Assembly: GCF_030866765.1 (NCBI RefSeq)
Contig: NZ_CP133017.1
Location: 4,926,501 to 4,990,500, forward strand
Source of the DNA: Paenibacillus silvisoli
GTDB taxonomy: Bacteria; Bacillota; Bacilli; Paenibacillales; Paenibacillaceae
DNA length: 64,000 bases
Reading direction: 5' to 3'
In this document: positions 42,969 through 51,959 of the stretch, piece after piece
How the letters are laid out: each line of letters begins with the position of its first letter
Position numbering within the stretch: the first letter of the stretch is position 1
The notes under the pieces: generated by a model
The model's database searches: none
The model's input: the letters and a program-made list of their open reading frames with translations, nothing else
What the model was told of the DNA's origin: nothing
Made by a program: the position numbers and the translations under genes

Positions 42969-43137
42969 CCGATGCCCTCTCCCTTATCGTTTCAAATGTC
43001 CTTCTGCTGTAAGTATAAGGGATCGAACGCGCGCATGTATGTAGTTGAAAGTAACAAAGAGGTTGCAGCTATCACACTCTAGTGAGATAGTAGAATGGAT
43101 CCCAACCACCGATTGCAGAGGTGATTTCTTCCTTCCT

Positions 43138-43995
43138 ATGTCGAACGCGGCCAAAATCCCATTCCACCACGTCGCCTTGCCCGATCACGTCAAAGCGCTT
43201 TATTTTCACCCGCCCTATATTACGCTCGCCCATCTGTTTCACGCGCCTCAGCAATGGGGCATCGCCAGCCGGATGCTCAGCAACTACCAGTTTCAATACG
43301 TCGTGGAAGGCGCCGCCGAGTACTGCATCGAAGGACAAACGTACGTGACGCGCCGCGGCGATTTGATTTACCATTCACCGGCGCAGGTGCATAACGTTCA
43401 CACGATCCAGGGCGAAAAATACATTTGCATCTCGATCCTGTTCGATTTCGGAGATACCGGATATCCCGTCGAGCGGATGCTCGGCGATGAGCGTTATTTG
43501 GGCAACTTTTCGGGGCATGACATCGAGAAGAAGCTGACGCAGCTCATTGCGCATTATCATCAGCCCGGACTTGCTCATCATACGCAGTGCCAAGCGCTGC
43601 TGATGACTATTTTGGCCGACCTCGCGGGCATTAAGCAGGAACAGGAAACGAAGACCGACGGCCAGCAAAAAATAAAAACCAAAATGGTGCTCATCCGCAA
43701 CTACATCGAGGAACGTTACAACGCGAACATCCAGCACCGCGATCTGGAGGCGCTGTCCGGACTGAGCCGCAATTATATTATCATTAACTTCCGCCATCTC
43801 TTCGGCATAACGCCATTCGAATACTTGACGCGGGTCCGCATCGAACGGGCGAAGGAGCTTGCCATTCAGACGAACATGTCCATCGGCGAAATCGCCGGCG
43901 CCGTCGGATACGCGGATGTGCATACGTTCGGTCGCATGTTCAAAAACAAAATGGGCGTCAGCTTCAGCCAATTTTGCTCCTCCATGGTGACGTAA
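43138..43995 (+). CDS. AraC-family transcriptional regulator with cupin-like sensor domain
   Basis: About 285 residues from ATG 43138 (MSNAAKIPFHHVAL). An N-terminal AraC-binding cupin fold (VVEGAAEYCIEGQTYVTRRGDLIYHSPAQVH, written here only as family evidence in pieces: EGAAEYCIEG and RRGDLIYHSP) is followed by two helix-turn-helices (HRDLEALSGLSRNYIIINFR and IGEIAGAVGYADVHTFGRMF). The RBS is poor (AGAGGTGA 16 nt upstream), so the start is uncertain; the frame is open back to 43045. It probably controls the divergent dioxygenase gene. Confidence 0.87.
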   Translation: MSNAAKIPFHHVALPDHVKALYFHPPYITLAHLFHAPQQWGIASRMLSNYQFQYVVEGAAEYCIEGQTYVTRRGDLIYHSPAQVHNVHTIQGEKYICISILFDFGDTGYPVERMLGDERYLGNFSGHDIEKKLTQLIAHYHQPGLAHHTQCQALLMTILADLAGIKQEQETKTDGQQKIKTKMVLIRNYIEERYNANIQHRDLEALSGLSRNYIIINFRHLFGITPFEYLTRVRIERAKELAIQTNMSIGEIAGAVGYADVHTFGRMFKNKMGVSFSQFCSSMVT

Positions 43996-44003
43996 ACCGA
44001 ACA

Positions 44004-44043
44004 AACAGCCGATCCACGAAACTGTCGTGAATCGGCTGTTTTA
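44004..44043 (+). terminator. Terminator of the AraC-type gene
   Basis: AACAGCCGATCCACGA with TCGTGAATCGGCTGTT (one mismatch) followed by TTACTTTT. Confidence 0.88.
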
Positions 44044-44078
44044 CTTTTGCGGATAGTAAGAAAAATAAAACCAATAGC

Positions 44079-44864
44079 TTATCGGCCGGCTCTATGCGGG
44101 AAGATGCGATCGACCATCGCATTGAATTCGGCGACAAAGCCTTGGATCGGATGACCTGTTTTCACATCGTTCATGTAGGACGTCATCCGGTCGACGAAAT
44201 CGGGGTTCGCCGAGACGTAGACGTTCTTCACCGATGGCGCCATTTGCTTCACTTCGTTCGCGATCCGATCCTTCAAGGCATCGGTCACCTCATCGTTTGT
44301 TCTTGCCAAATTGCCCGGCGCTGCCGTCGTTGTTGGCGAAGGCGTCGGCGCGGCTAAGTTCCGCATCATGTTCGGCGTTGAAATCGCGCTGATGCGCGTA
44401 TTCGTGTTGCCGGCCTTCATGTACGGACGCTGGTAAGCCTGCTGCGTGCGGCTAAGCGGCATCGGCGCCGATGGTACGTTCATGGCCCGGCTGCCCCGCA
44501 TATCCGCCCTGCTCTTCATCGAAACGGCTACATAGGCGTTATTGTCGGTCAGCATGACATAGGCATTGTTGACCTCGGGGAGACTTTCAAGCCGGTTCGC
44601 GATATCCTGGCTCATTTCCAGCCTGTAGTTTTTATGAAGGCCGATAATGTTGTTGCTGTTCAACCGGTGCCCGTTCGCCCGGTTCATTTCATTCATCTGA
44701 TCGTTAGCAAATCGGGTGTTGATGATCCGGTTGCCGTTCATGTCGTAAGCGACGCTGTTGTTTCGGATGTTGCGGTTGCCAAGATCGCCTTGGTTGTCCA
44801 TACAGCCTGTCAGGATCGTCGTCAACATTGCGCCGGCTGCGAGCACTGCCCATTTACGCTGCAT
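44079..44864 (-). CDS. YhcN/YlaJ-type spore lipoprotein
   Basis: 261 residues. Lipobox ILTGC follows a 20-residue signal (MQRKWAVLAAGAMLTTILTG). The body contains the domain typical of this group (DIANRLESLPEVNNAYVMLTDNN, then KDRIANEVKQMAPSVKNVYV), separated by a Ser/Thr/Pro/Ala linker. Relatives are found in the inner spore membrane or forespore of bacilli. The Asn-rich start fits. The exact role is unknown. Confidence 0.85.
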   Translation of the reverse strand: MQRKWAVLAAGAMLTTILTGCMDNQGDLGNRNIRNNSVAYDMNGNRIINTRFANDQMNEMNRANGHRLNSNNIIGLHKNYRLEMSQDIANRLESLPEVNNAYVMLTDNNAYVAVSMKSRADMRGSRAMNVPSAPMPLSRTQQAYQRPYMKAGNTNTRISAISTPNMMRNLAAPTPSPTTTAAPGNLARTNDEVTDALKDRIANEVKQMAPSVKNVYVSANPDFVDRMTSYMNDVKTGHPIQGFVAEFNAMVDRIFPHRAGR

Positions 44865-45039
44865 ACCTGTCTCATCCTCCGTTTCGTAGGAACCGTCTTG
44901 AACGGCCCGCTTATAGAGTTAGCCGTTCGGGAAGGCGATATGCTGGCAAGTTTTTAGCCGTCGATACGGCGCTAAATTATAGCGTCTTTACATTTTTTAA
45001 TAATGGCGAATAACACGGCCCGCTTCTGAGCATGATATG

Positions 45040-45275
45040 TGTTGTCGGTGTGAAGAGAGGTGTGGTTCGGTTGAGCCGTTTGGTGAAACAACTACAGGTG
45101 GATTTTAATTAATCACTTCACTACTGGAAGCGAGGGGTTGTGTCGCAGAGCACGCGCTATAACTATTCGGTTATCCGAATAGGGGCGTTTTCCCAAGTTG
45201 TTCATACGATGTAAGTGAGTAATGGAAGAAGCTAATCGATCGAACACCGACGGAGGGGAGCCTGCAAAGGCTCCT
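45040..45275 (+). ncRNA. Candidate structured RNA ending in an IS-interrupted terminator
   Basis: No credible ORF lies here, but base pairing is rich: GGTTC/GAGCC (45064-45077), a long-range pair TGAAACAACT (45084-45093) with AGTTGTTCA (45196-45204), and a perfect hairpin CTATTCGG-TTAT-CCGAATAG (45163-45182). It ends in GGAGCC-TGCAAA-GGCTCC, whose T-tract is now on the far side of the IS1182-family element. It resembles no riboswitch I know. It could be a stand-alone small RNA or a leader of the xylanase gene. The preceding 44865-45039 holds only probable promoter sequence. Confidence 0.4.
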
Positions 45276-46833
45276 CAGGCTGTAGAGAAACCCACGTTTT
45301 TTTTCAAAACGTTGGGTTTCTCTTTGTTTTTGGGGTAGTGCTTCGAGGTGTTAAGGGAGGCCTAACCCTCCTTCGCCTTCCTATCCAGATGGAAGGCGAT
45401 CTTTTTCATGTTCTGCACGGCTGCGGTCATGAGCGCTTGCTCCATCACATTCCGCAGTCCCCGCAAACGGCAATAGCGAAACCCATGGAGCTGTTTAGCG
45501 TCCGCGAAGCTTCGCTCAATCGTTTCTTTTCGTTTTCGGTAGAGCCCTTTACCGGATTTCGTTAACCGGTTTTGTCGCACCTGTTCCTTGCTGTCCTCCC
45601 AAATATGTCGTGTTACGAGCTTGCGATGGTTCTTGGAGCGAGTACAGTGCTCAAGCATCGGGCATATAGCACATAGTTTAGGGTCTGACGCGTAATGCCG
45701 GTAACCGTGACGATCCGTCGTTCGGTAAGGCAACTCCTGCTTTTGCGGGCACACATACACATCTTGCTCCGCATTGTACGTAAACTCCCATTTGTGGAAA
45801 AGACCTTGCGTAGGATGAAAACGACGATGTGCAATCACACCAAAGATCTTGCGGTCTTGCAGTCCTTTGCATATCGGGGTTGTTAAATAGCCGGAATCCA
45901 AGGCAACTGCTTCTACTCCGAAACCAAAACGTTCTCGTTGACGATCAAGACGGCTCAGATAAGGAACGGAATCATGAACGTTTCCTGCGGTGACGAAGAC
46001 ATCGGTAATCAAGTTGTACTTCACATCGACGGTACGGTGATCTAAGTAGAAGAAACCCTCCGGTTTGCCTTCTCGCACCATGTAGCCACTATCAGGGTCA
46101 GTCGTGCTAACCTTAACCTCTTTGTCTTCGTTCACCTCCTCTCGCGGTTTTAGAGCTTTTTTCCTTGTGCTTTTCGGTCCGTCTCGACTGCAGCGTTTAA
46201 TTCGTCGAGATAATCGCGCGTGTTTTGCTTCACTTGTTCTTTGGTGTACTTATGTTTATTTGCATTAGCCTTCAGATGCGTCGAATCCGAAATAAGGACT
46301 CGGCCGCCAACCATGCGGTGTGAGATAGCCTGCAGCACAATCTCATCAAAAATATCTTGGAAAACAGTCGTGTCCTTAAACCGCGTACGACGGTTCCAGC
46401 TAATCGTTGTGTGATCAGGAACGCGGTCAGCTAAGCCAAGTCCAAGAAACCAACGGTAAGCCAGGTTGGTTTGAATATCACGTTCGAGCTGGCGTTCAGA
46501 ACGAATGCCGTAAAAGTACCCGAGAAAGATCATCTTGAAGAGAACCAATGGATCGATGGCAGGTCGACCGTTATCTTGCGAGTAGAGATGACGAACCCTT
46601 TCATCAATGAAAGAGAAGTCAATGTACTTGTCAATTTTGCGAAGCAAATGATCAGCGGGAACTAAATCCTCGATGGAGACCAGTTCGTAATTCTGTTGCT
46701 TTTCCCGATTAGGTCGCAGCATGAATGACACCTACCGTTCAATTATTGTCAGTTATATTATACAACATTAACGCGGTGATGTCTTAAAATATATAAGTAT
46801 AAGAAAGGCTGTCGAGACTTTCTCGACAGCCTG
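45276..46833 (-). mobile_element. IS1182-family insertion sequence, 1558 bp
   Basis: Ends match as CAGGCTGTAGAGAAA (45276-45290) and the complement of CAGGCTGTCGAGAAA at the right (to 46833), one mismatch in 15. A 20-bp direct repeat, GGGAGCCTGCAAAGGCTCCT, flanks it exactly (45256-45275 and 46834-46853). The duplicated target is an entire terminator hairpin. Long palindromic targets are, from memory, described for this family. The right end itself folds (GGCTGTCGAGA/TCTCGACAGCC). Confidence 0.88.
45362..46731 (-). CDS. IS1182-family transposase in two frames
   Basis: The N-terminal frame (46731 to 46150, 193 residues, MSFMLRPNREKQQNYELVSI) has the first catalytic Asp in LISDSTHLKANANKHK. It ends KAQGKKL-stop. 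The -1 frame continues ALKPREEVNEDKEVKVST and then runs to 45362, carrying ALDSGYLTTPI and ETIERSFADAKQLHG with the second Asp and the Glu. At the junction the zero frame reads GGA AAA AAG, which is the classical slippery heptamer A AAA AAG. A -1 shift there would give about 456 residues, the usual family size. Either programmed frameshifting or loss of one A in a run of seven explains it. Confidence 0.85.
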
Positions 46834-46858
46834 GGGAGCCTGCAAAGGCTCCTTTTTC
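46834..46858 (+). terminator. Terminator restored at the right of the IS1182-family element
   Basis: GGAGCC-TGCAAA-GGCTCC followed by TTTTT. The left copy (45257-45274) lacks the T-tract. It insulates the xylanase promoter from upstream transcription. Confidence 0.8.
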
Positions 46859-46924
46859 CCATGTCCAAAATACATAAGCAAAGAATTTAAAATAAGTTCG
46901 GGTTCATCTATACTTCTTGCGGTG

Positions 46925-46977
46925 TTGCCTTATTTTGGCGGAAGTTATAATAATAATGATTTATGAAAGCGCTTTAA
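46925..46977 (+). promoter_or_regulatory. Xylanase promoter with overlapping cre-like site
   Basis: TATAAT (46946-46951) is a perfect -10; the best -35 is TTGCCT (46925-46930, 15-bp spacer), so the promoter is weak or activated. TGAAAGCGCTTTAA (46964-46977), just after the -10, matches the CcpA site pattern TGWAARCGYTWNCA at all but one base. CcpA bound there would block transcription when preferred sugars are present. Confidence 0.7.
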
Positions 46978-47012
46978 ATTTGAAAAATGACGATCTAGGG
47001 GGATTGACACAC

Positions 47013-50000
47013 ATGCAAACGAGGTTGACGAAACGCGTGCTTTCCATGCTGCTGGCTCTTGCGCTGCTTGTTCCGCAGGGCTTGTCCGCTTTGCATCGCG
47101 CGGAAGCGGCGGCGGCTTCAAACGTCGTGCTTCAGCAAAGCTTCGAGGATGGCCAGCCCGGCGGCTGGGAGAAGCTGTCCTGGGGCGGCGCCGGCGATGT
47201 CTCCGTCACATCGGACACGGCATCCGAAGGCGGCAAATCGTTGAAATTTACAAACCGTGCTTCAAGAAACAGCAGCTTAAGCTTGAATTTGACCGGTTTG
47301 CTGCAATCGGACAGGTTCTACGATATTTCCTATAAAGTCAAAGTCGGCTCAGGCTCCGACTCGCTTCACCTGGCTTCGAAGGTCGTTTCGGGCGGCAAAG
47401 ACAGCTACCCGTGGATCATCGGAAACAAAACGGTCAGTGCCGGCGCGTGGACAAGCTTCGAGCTGAAAAACTACCAGGTGCCGTCCAGTACGGGCGAGTT
47501 CCGCATCTGGGTCGAGTCCGACAGCACCTCTACGTCCACGGCTGATTTTTACGTGGATGAAGTGCTGATCAAGGATGTAACGCCTCCGGCGGAATCGCCG
47601 ACAACGACGGTTCTGTCCCAAAGCTTCGAGGATAGCCAGCTCGGCGGCTGGGAGAAGCTGTCCTGGGGCGGCGCGGGCGATGTCTCCGTCACAAAGGATA
47701 CGGCGTCTGAAGGCGGCAAATCCGTGAAATTCACGAACCGCGCTTCGCGGAACAGCAGCCTCAGCAACAATTTGACGGGGCTGCTTCAATCCGACCGGTT
47801 CTACGATATTTCGTTTAAAGTCAAAGTCGGCTCGGGCTCCGACTCGCTCCATCTCGCTTCCAAGGTCGTTTCGGGCGGTAAAGAAAGCTACCCGTGGATC
47901 ATCGGCAACAAAACGGTCAGTGCCGATGCTTGGACGACCTTCGAGCTGAAAAACTACCAAGTGCCGCCGGACACAAGCGAATTCCGCGTCTGGATCGAAT
48001 CGGACAGCACGTCGACGTCTACGGCTGATTTTTACTTGGACGAGGTGCTTATTAAGGACGTTACGCCCGCAGGCCCGGGCGGCGGCGAAGAAGAACCGGG
48101 CGATCTCGATCAATCCGGCATTCGCTCGGACTTCGAGTCCGGCCTTCAAGGCTGGGGGCCGCGAAACGGCACCGACCCGGTAACCGTTTCGACTGCCGAC
48201 AACCATACTGCAGACGGTACGAAAAGCTTGCTTACGACGGCAGCCGGCCAATATGACGGCCCGCTCATCAACGCGCTCGGCAAGATGCATCGCAATCATC
48301 AATACGATCTATCCGTTTGGGTGAAAATGGCGCCGGGTCAAGCGGCTACCTCGCTGCGGCTAAGCGTTCAGCATGGCGACAGCACGTACGCGAACGTTTC
48401 GGCAAACGCAACGGTAACGGACGGCGCTTGGGTCAAGCTGTCGGGCAAGTTTACGCTGACGAATACGCCGACCGTGCTCAACGCGTATGTGGAAACAGCA
48501 GCGAATAACGGAGGACCGCGATCGTTTTATATGGACGATTTCGCATTGACTTATGTCGGACCGGTCGATGGTCCGCTGCCGATTCAGACCGACATCCCTT
48601 CCATGAAGGACGTCTATGCGGACAGCTTCCCGATCGGCGCCGCGGTGACGCCCGAGCAGCTGACAGGTACGCACGCCGATTTGCTCAAAAAGCATTACAA
48701 CAGCCTCGTCGCCGAAAACGCGATGAAATGGGACGCGATTGAGCCTGCGGAGGGCCAGTTCAATTTTGCCGGGGGCGATGCGATTCGCGATTTTGCGGTC
48801 GCTAACGGGATGGAAATGAGAGGCCACACGCTGCTCTGGCACCAACAGACGCCGGACTGGGTGTTCAAGAGAGGCACGGCCGATTTGACGAACAGACCTG
48901 CTGACCAGGAGCTTTTGCTGGAGCGTTTGGAGAATCACATTAAAGCGGTTGTCGAACATTTCGGCACCGACCTTCAAACGTATGACGTCGTCAACGAAGT
49001 CATCGATCCGGCACAGCCGGACGGCTTCCGCCGCAGCAAATGGTTTCAAATCTTAGGGAAGAGCTACATCGATAAAGCATTCGAGTATGCCCGCCAATAT
49101 GCGCCGGCCGGCACGAAGCTGGTCATTAACGATTACAGCACGACCGACGTAACGAAACGCCAATTCCTCTACGATCTCGTAGCCGATTTGAAGGAACGCG
49201 GCATCCCGGTTGACGGGGTCGGGCATCAAATGCATGTCGACATCCAGCGTCCGACGGCGGACGATATCGTGCAGACGCTCGATATGTTCGCTGCATTAGG
49301 CGTAGAAAATCAAGTGACGGAACTCGATGTCAGCGTTTATACGGGCGCAGGCAATTATGACGCCCTTCCGGAGGATGTCGGCATTGAACTCGGCCATCGC
49401 TATGCCGAACTGTTCGATGCGTTCAAGCAAGCGAAGGATAATCTGACTGGCGTAACGCTTTGGGGGCTCGGCGACGACCATACGTGGCTGGCCGGCCAAA
49501 ACGGCCACACGAACGATTACCCGCTTCCATTCGATGCGCGCCTGCAAGCGAAGCAAGCTTTCTGGGGGATCGTCGATCCATCGGAGCTGGATGTTCTGAC
49601 GAAACGGCAAAGCGTAGCGAACGGCACGCCGGCGGCAATCGACGGGGAAGCCGAGCTGATTTGGAGCACCGTTAGTCCGCTCTCGATTCCGGCTGGGAAC
49701 GGGTCGCCGCTAAGCGCAACCGTAAAACCGTTGTGGGATGAGAACCATCTATACGTCTATGTCGACGTGACAGACGCTGCTTCCGATGCGGGCGATGCGA
49801 TCGACATCTATGTGGACCGCAACAACGGCAAAACCGAAACCTACGAGAACGATGACACGCACTATACGTTGACCCGCGGCCGCAGTGAAGCAGCGGACGG
49901 CGTCAGTTACTCGGTCAAGGAACGCACCGGCGGCTACGTCATTGAAGCGTCTCTCCCGCTGGACGCCGCAGCTATGGATCAGGAGATCGGTTTCGATCTT

Positions 50001-51908
50001 ACCGTAACCGATGGACCCGGCGACCACAGCATCGCTTGGAACGACGTGACGTTCAGTCAAGCGGCGGACACGTCGAAGTACGGCGTATTCGAGTTTATCG
50101 CTTCTTCGAAAACGACGGATGCCGTTTACGGTACGCCGGTTATCGACGGCAGCCCGGACTCGGCTTGGGCAAACGCAAACGAAGTGTCGACGGACGTATG
50201 GGTTGCAGGTACCTCCGGCTCTACCGCCAAAGTCAAAACGATGTGGGATGCCGGCCACCTCTATGTGTACGCGGTTGTTACGGACAGCCTGCTCAGCAAG
50301 GTGAGCGTGAATGATCACGAGAAGGATTCGGTTGAAATGTTCGTCGATGCGAACAATGGCAAGACCGCTTCCTATCAATCCGACGACGGCCAATACCGGG
50401 TTAATTACGATAATGAGCAAAGCTACAGAGGTGCGGCAAATGCATCCAATTTCACAACAGCCACGCGTGAAGTAGATGGCGGTTATATCGTGGAAGCGGC
50501 GATCGCTCTCGATGCCTCGCTCATGAAAGAAGGCAGTCTGCTAGGCTTTGATGTTCAAGTCAACAATGACGAGAACGGAGACGGCACGCGGGACAGCGTG
50601 GCGATTTGGAACGATCCGACGGGCAATTCGTGGCAAAATACGTCCCGCTTCGGCGTGATCCGTTTGACGGGCGGCGAAAGCAGCCATGACGGAGGAGGCG
50701 GCTATGTCGTTATCCCATCCGATTCGTCCAAGGTTGAGAACAACACGGTTAAACCTGCGGTTCGTTTGGAAGCTGGCCGCGCTGAGGCCGTATTGACCGG
50801 ACAGGCGCTTGACCAAGCGCTCAAGCAAGCAGCTTCCGATGCGAACGGCAAGAAGACTGCGATTGTGGACATCGCGGCGCAGTCCGGCGCGAACGCTTAT
50901 TCCGTTCAACTGCCGGCGGGAAGCTTGAATGCTTCGTCCGACAGCTATTCCATCGCATTGAAAACGGAGTTTGGCGTGGTCGAGCTGCCTAGCGGCATGC
51001 TTGCGGGTATGGATGCAGGCTCGGCGAGCACGGTATCGGTTCGTGTTTCGAAGGCATCGACGGAAGGGCTTAGCCCCGCGGTGCGCGAGCAAATCGGCGA
51101 TCGGCCGTTCCTCAATCTGGAGGTGCTCGCCGGCGATCAAACGCTGGCATGGCATAACCCGGCGACGCCAGTAACGGTATCGATCCCGTACACGCCAACT
51201 GCGGAGGAACGCAGCAATCCGGATCATATCTTAGTATGGTATATCGACGGCAAAGGAGTGGTAACGCCGGTGCCGAATGCACGCTATGACGCGGAGCTGG
51301 GCGTGGTCCGTTTCGAGACGGTTCATTTCAGCGACTACGCCGTCGCGTATGTGGAGAAATCGTTCGGAGACTTGCAGTCCGTGCCTTGGGCAAAGCAAGC
51401 GATTGAGCTGATGGCTTCCCGCGGCATTATTAAAGGCACGTCCGACAGCGCATTCGCTCCGGCGGCGTCCATTAAACGCGCCGACTTCCTCGCCCTGCTC
51501 GTCCGCGCCTTGGAGCTGAAAGGCTCCGGCAAGGATGCTGGAGCGATGTTCAGCGACGTTGAGCCTTCCGCGTACTATTACGAGGAAGCGAAAATCGCGA
51601 AGGAGCTTGGCATCGCCAGCGGTTTGGGGGATAACACTTTCTTGCCGGGCGGTGAAATTAGCCGTCAAGATATGATGGTGCTCACCGTGCAGGCGTTGAA
51701 GGCTGCCGGCAAAGCCGTTAAGACGGGCGATGGCGGTTCGCTCGACCGCTTCTCCGATGCGTCGGCCGTCGCCGGCTACGCCAAGGAAAGCGCCGCAGCG
51801 CTGACCTCGGCGGGCATCGTCAACGGCAGCGGCGGCAAGCTTTTGCCTGAAGCGCCGCTCACGCGCGCTCAAGCGGCCGTTATTTTGAAGGCGATCTGGG
51901 AGATGTAA
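47013..51908 (+). CDS. Modular S-layer-anchored GH10 endo-xylanase
   Basis: 1631 residues from ATG 47013 (AGGGGGA upstream). Order: signal peptide (about 1-36, cut near HRAEA); two nearly identical CBM22/CBM4-9-like modules (about 40-185 and 200-345); a third divergent one (about 365-510); GH10 catalytic domain (about 520-855) with acid/base Glu662 in DVVNEVID and nucleophile Glu770 in VTELDVSVY; two CBM9-like modules (about 860-1025 and 1030-1215); a long linker/beta region; three SLH domains (about 1448-1631) for binding pyruvylated cell wall polymer. It cuts xylan at the cell surface. The promoter holds a cre-like site. Confidence 0.95.
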   Translation: MQTRLTKRVLSMLLALALLVPQGLSALHRAEAAAASNVVLQQSFEDGQPGGWEKLSWGGAGDVSVTSDTASEGGKSLKFTNRASRNSSLSLNLTGLLQSDRFYDISYKVKVGSGSDSLHLASKVVSGGKDSYPWIIGNKTVSAGAWTSFELKNYQVPSSTGEFRIWVESDSTSTSTADFYVDEVLIKDVTPPAESPTTTVLSQSFEDSQLGGWEKLSWGGAGDVSVTKDTASEGGKSVKFTNRASRNSSLSNNLTGLLQSDRFYDISFKVKVGSGSDSLHLASKVVSGGKESYPWIIGNKTVSADAWTTFELKNYQVPPDTSEFRVWIESDSTSTSTADFYLDEVLIKDVTPAGPGGGEEEPGDLDQSGIRSDFESGLQGWGPRNGTDPVTVSTADNHTADGTKSLLTTAAGQYDGPLINALGKMHRNHQYDLSVWVKMAPGQAATSLRLSVQHGDSTYANVSANATVTDGAWVKLSGKFTLTNTPTVLNAYVETAANNGGPRSFYMDDFALTYVGPVDGPLPIQTDIPSMKDVYADSFPIGAAVTPEQLTGTHADLLKKHYNSLVAENAMKWDAIEPAEGQFNFAGGDAIRDFAVANGMEMRGHTLLWHQQTPDWVFKRGTADLTNRPADQELLLERLENHIKAVVEHFGTDLQTYDVVNEVIDPAQPDGFRRSKWFQILGKSYIDKAFEYARQYAPAGTKLVINDYSTTDVTKRQFLYDLVADLKERGIPVDGVGHQMHVDIQRPTADDIVQTLDMFAALGVENQVTELDVSVYTGAGNYDALPEDVGIELGHRYAELFDAFKQAKDNLTGVTLWGLGDDHTWLAGQNGHTNDYPLPFDARLQAKQAFWGIVDPSELDVLTKRQSVANGTPAAIDGEAELIWSTVSPLSIPAGNGSPLSATVKPLWDENHLYVYVDVTDAASDAGDAIDIYVDRNNGKTETYENDDTHYTLTRGRSEAADGVSYSVKERTGGYVIEASLPLDAAAMDQEIGFDLTVTDGPGDHSIAWNDVTFSQAADTSKYGVFEFIASSKTTDAVYGTPVIDGSPDSAWANANEVSTDVWVAGTSGSTAKVKTMWDAGHLYVYAVVTDSLLSKVSVNDHEKDSVEMFVDANNGKTASYQSDDGQYRVNYDNEQSYRGAANASNFTTATREVDGGYIVEAAIALDASLMKEGSLLGFDVQVNNDENGDGTRDSVAIWNDPTGNSWQNTSRFGVIRLTGGESSHDGGGGYVVIPSDSSKVENNTVKPAVRLEAGRAEAVLTGQALDQALKQAASDANGKKTAIVDIAAQSGANAYSVQLPAGSLNASSDSYSIALKTEFGVVELPSGMLAGMDAGSASTVSVRVSKASTEGLSPAVREQIGDRPFLNLEVLAGDQTLAWHNPATPVTVSIPYTPTAEERSNPDHILVWYIDGKGVVTPVPNARYDAELGVVRFETVHFSDYAVAYVEKSFGDLQSVPWAKQAIELMASRGIIKGTSDSAFAPAASIKRADFLALLVRALELKGSGKDAGAMFSDVEPSAYYYEEAKIAKELGIASGLGDNTFLPGGEISRQDMMVLTVQALKAAGKAVKTGDGGSLDRFSDASAVAGYAKESAAALTSAGIVNGSGGKLLPEAPLTRAQAAVILKAIWEM

Positions 51909-51919
51909 GCTGAACGAGA

Positions 51920-51954
51920 AAGGAGCTAGCCGCGCGATGCGGCTAGCTCCTTCT
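51920..51954. terminator. Two-way terminator after the xylanase gene
   Basis: AAGGAGCTAGCCGC with GCGGCTAGCTCCTT, a perfect 14-bp stem, between the convergent xylanase and sugar isomerase genes. Confidence 0.9.
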
Positions 51955-51959
51955 TGTCG

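Noticed and set aside
45140-45200. c-di-GMP (GEMM) riboswitch
   Set aside because: CACGC and GGGGCG flank a hairpin in a similar order, but the conserved AAACC and GCAAAGCC segments are missing.
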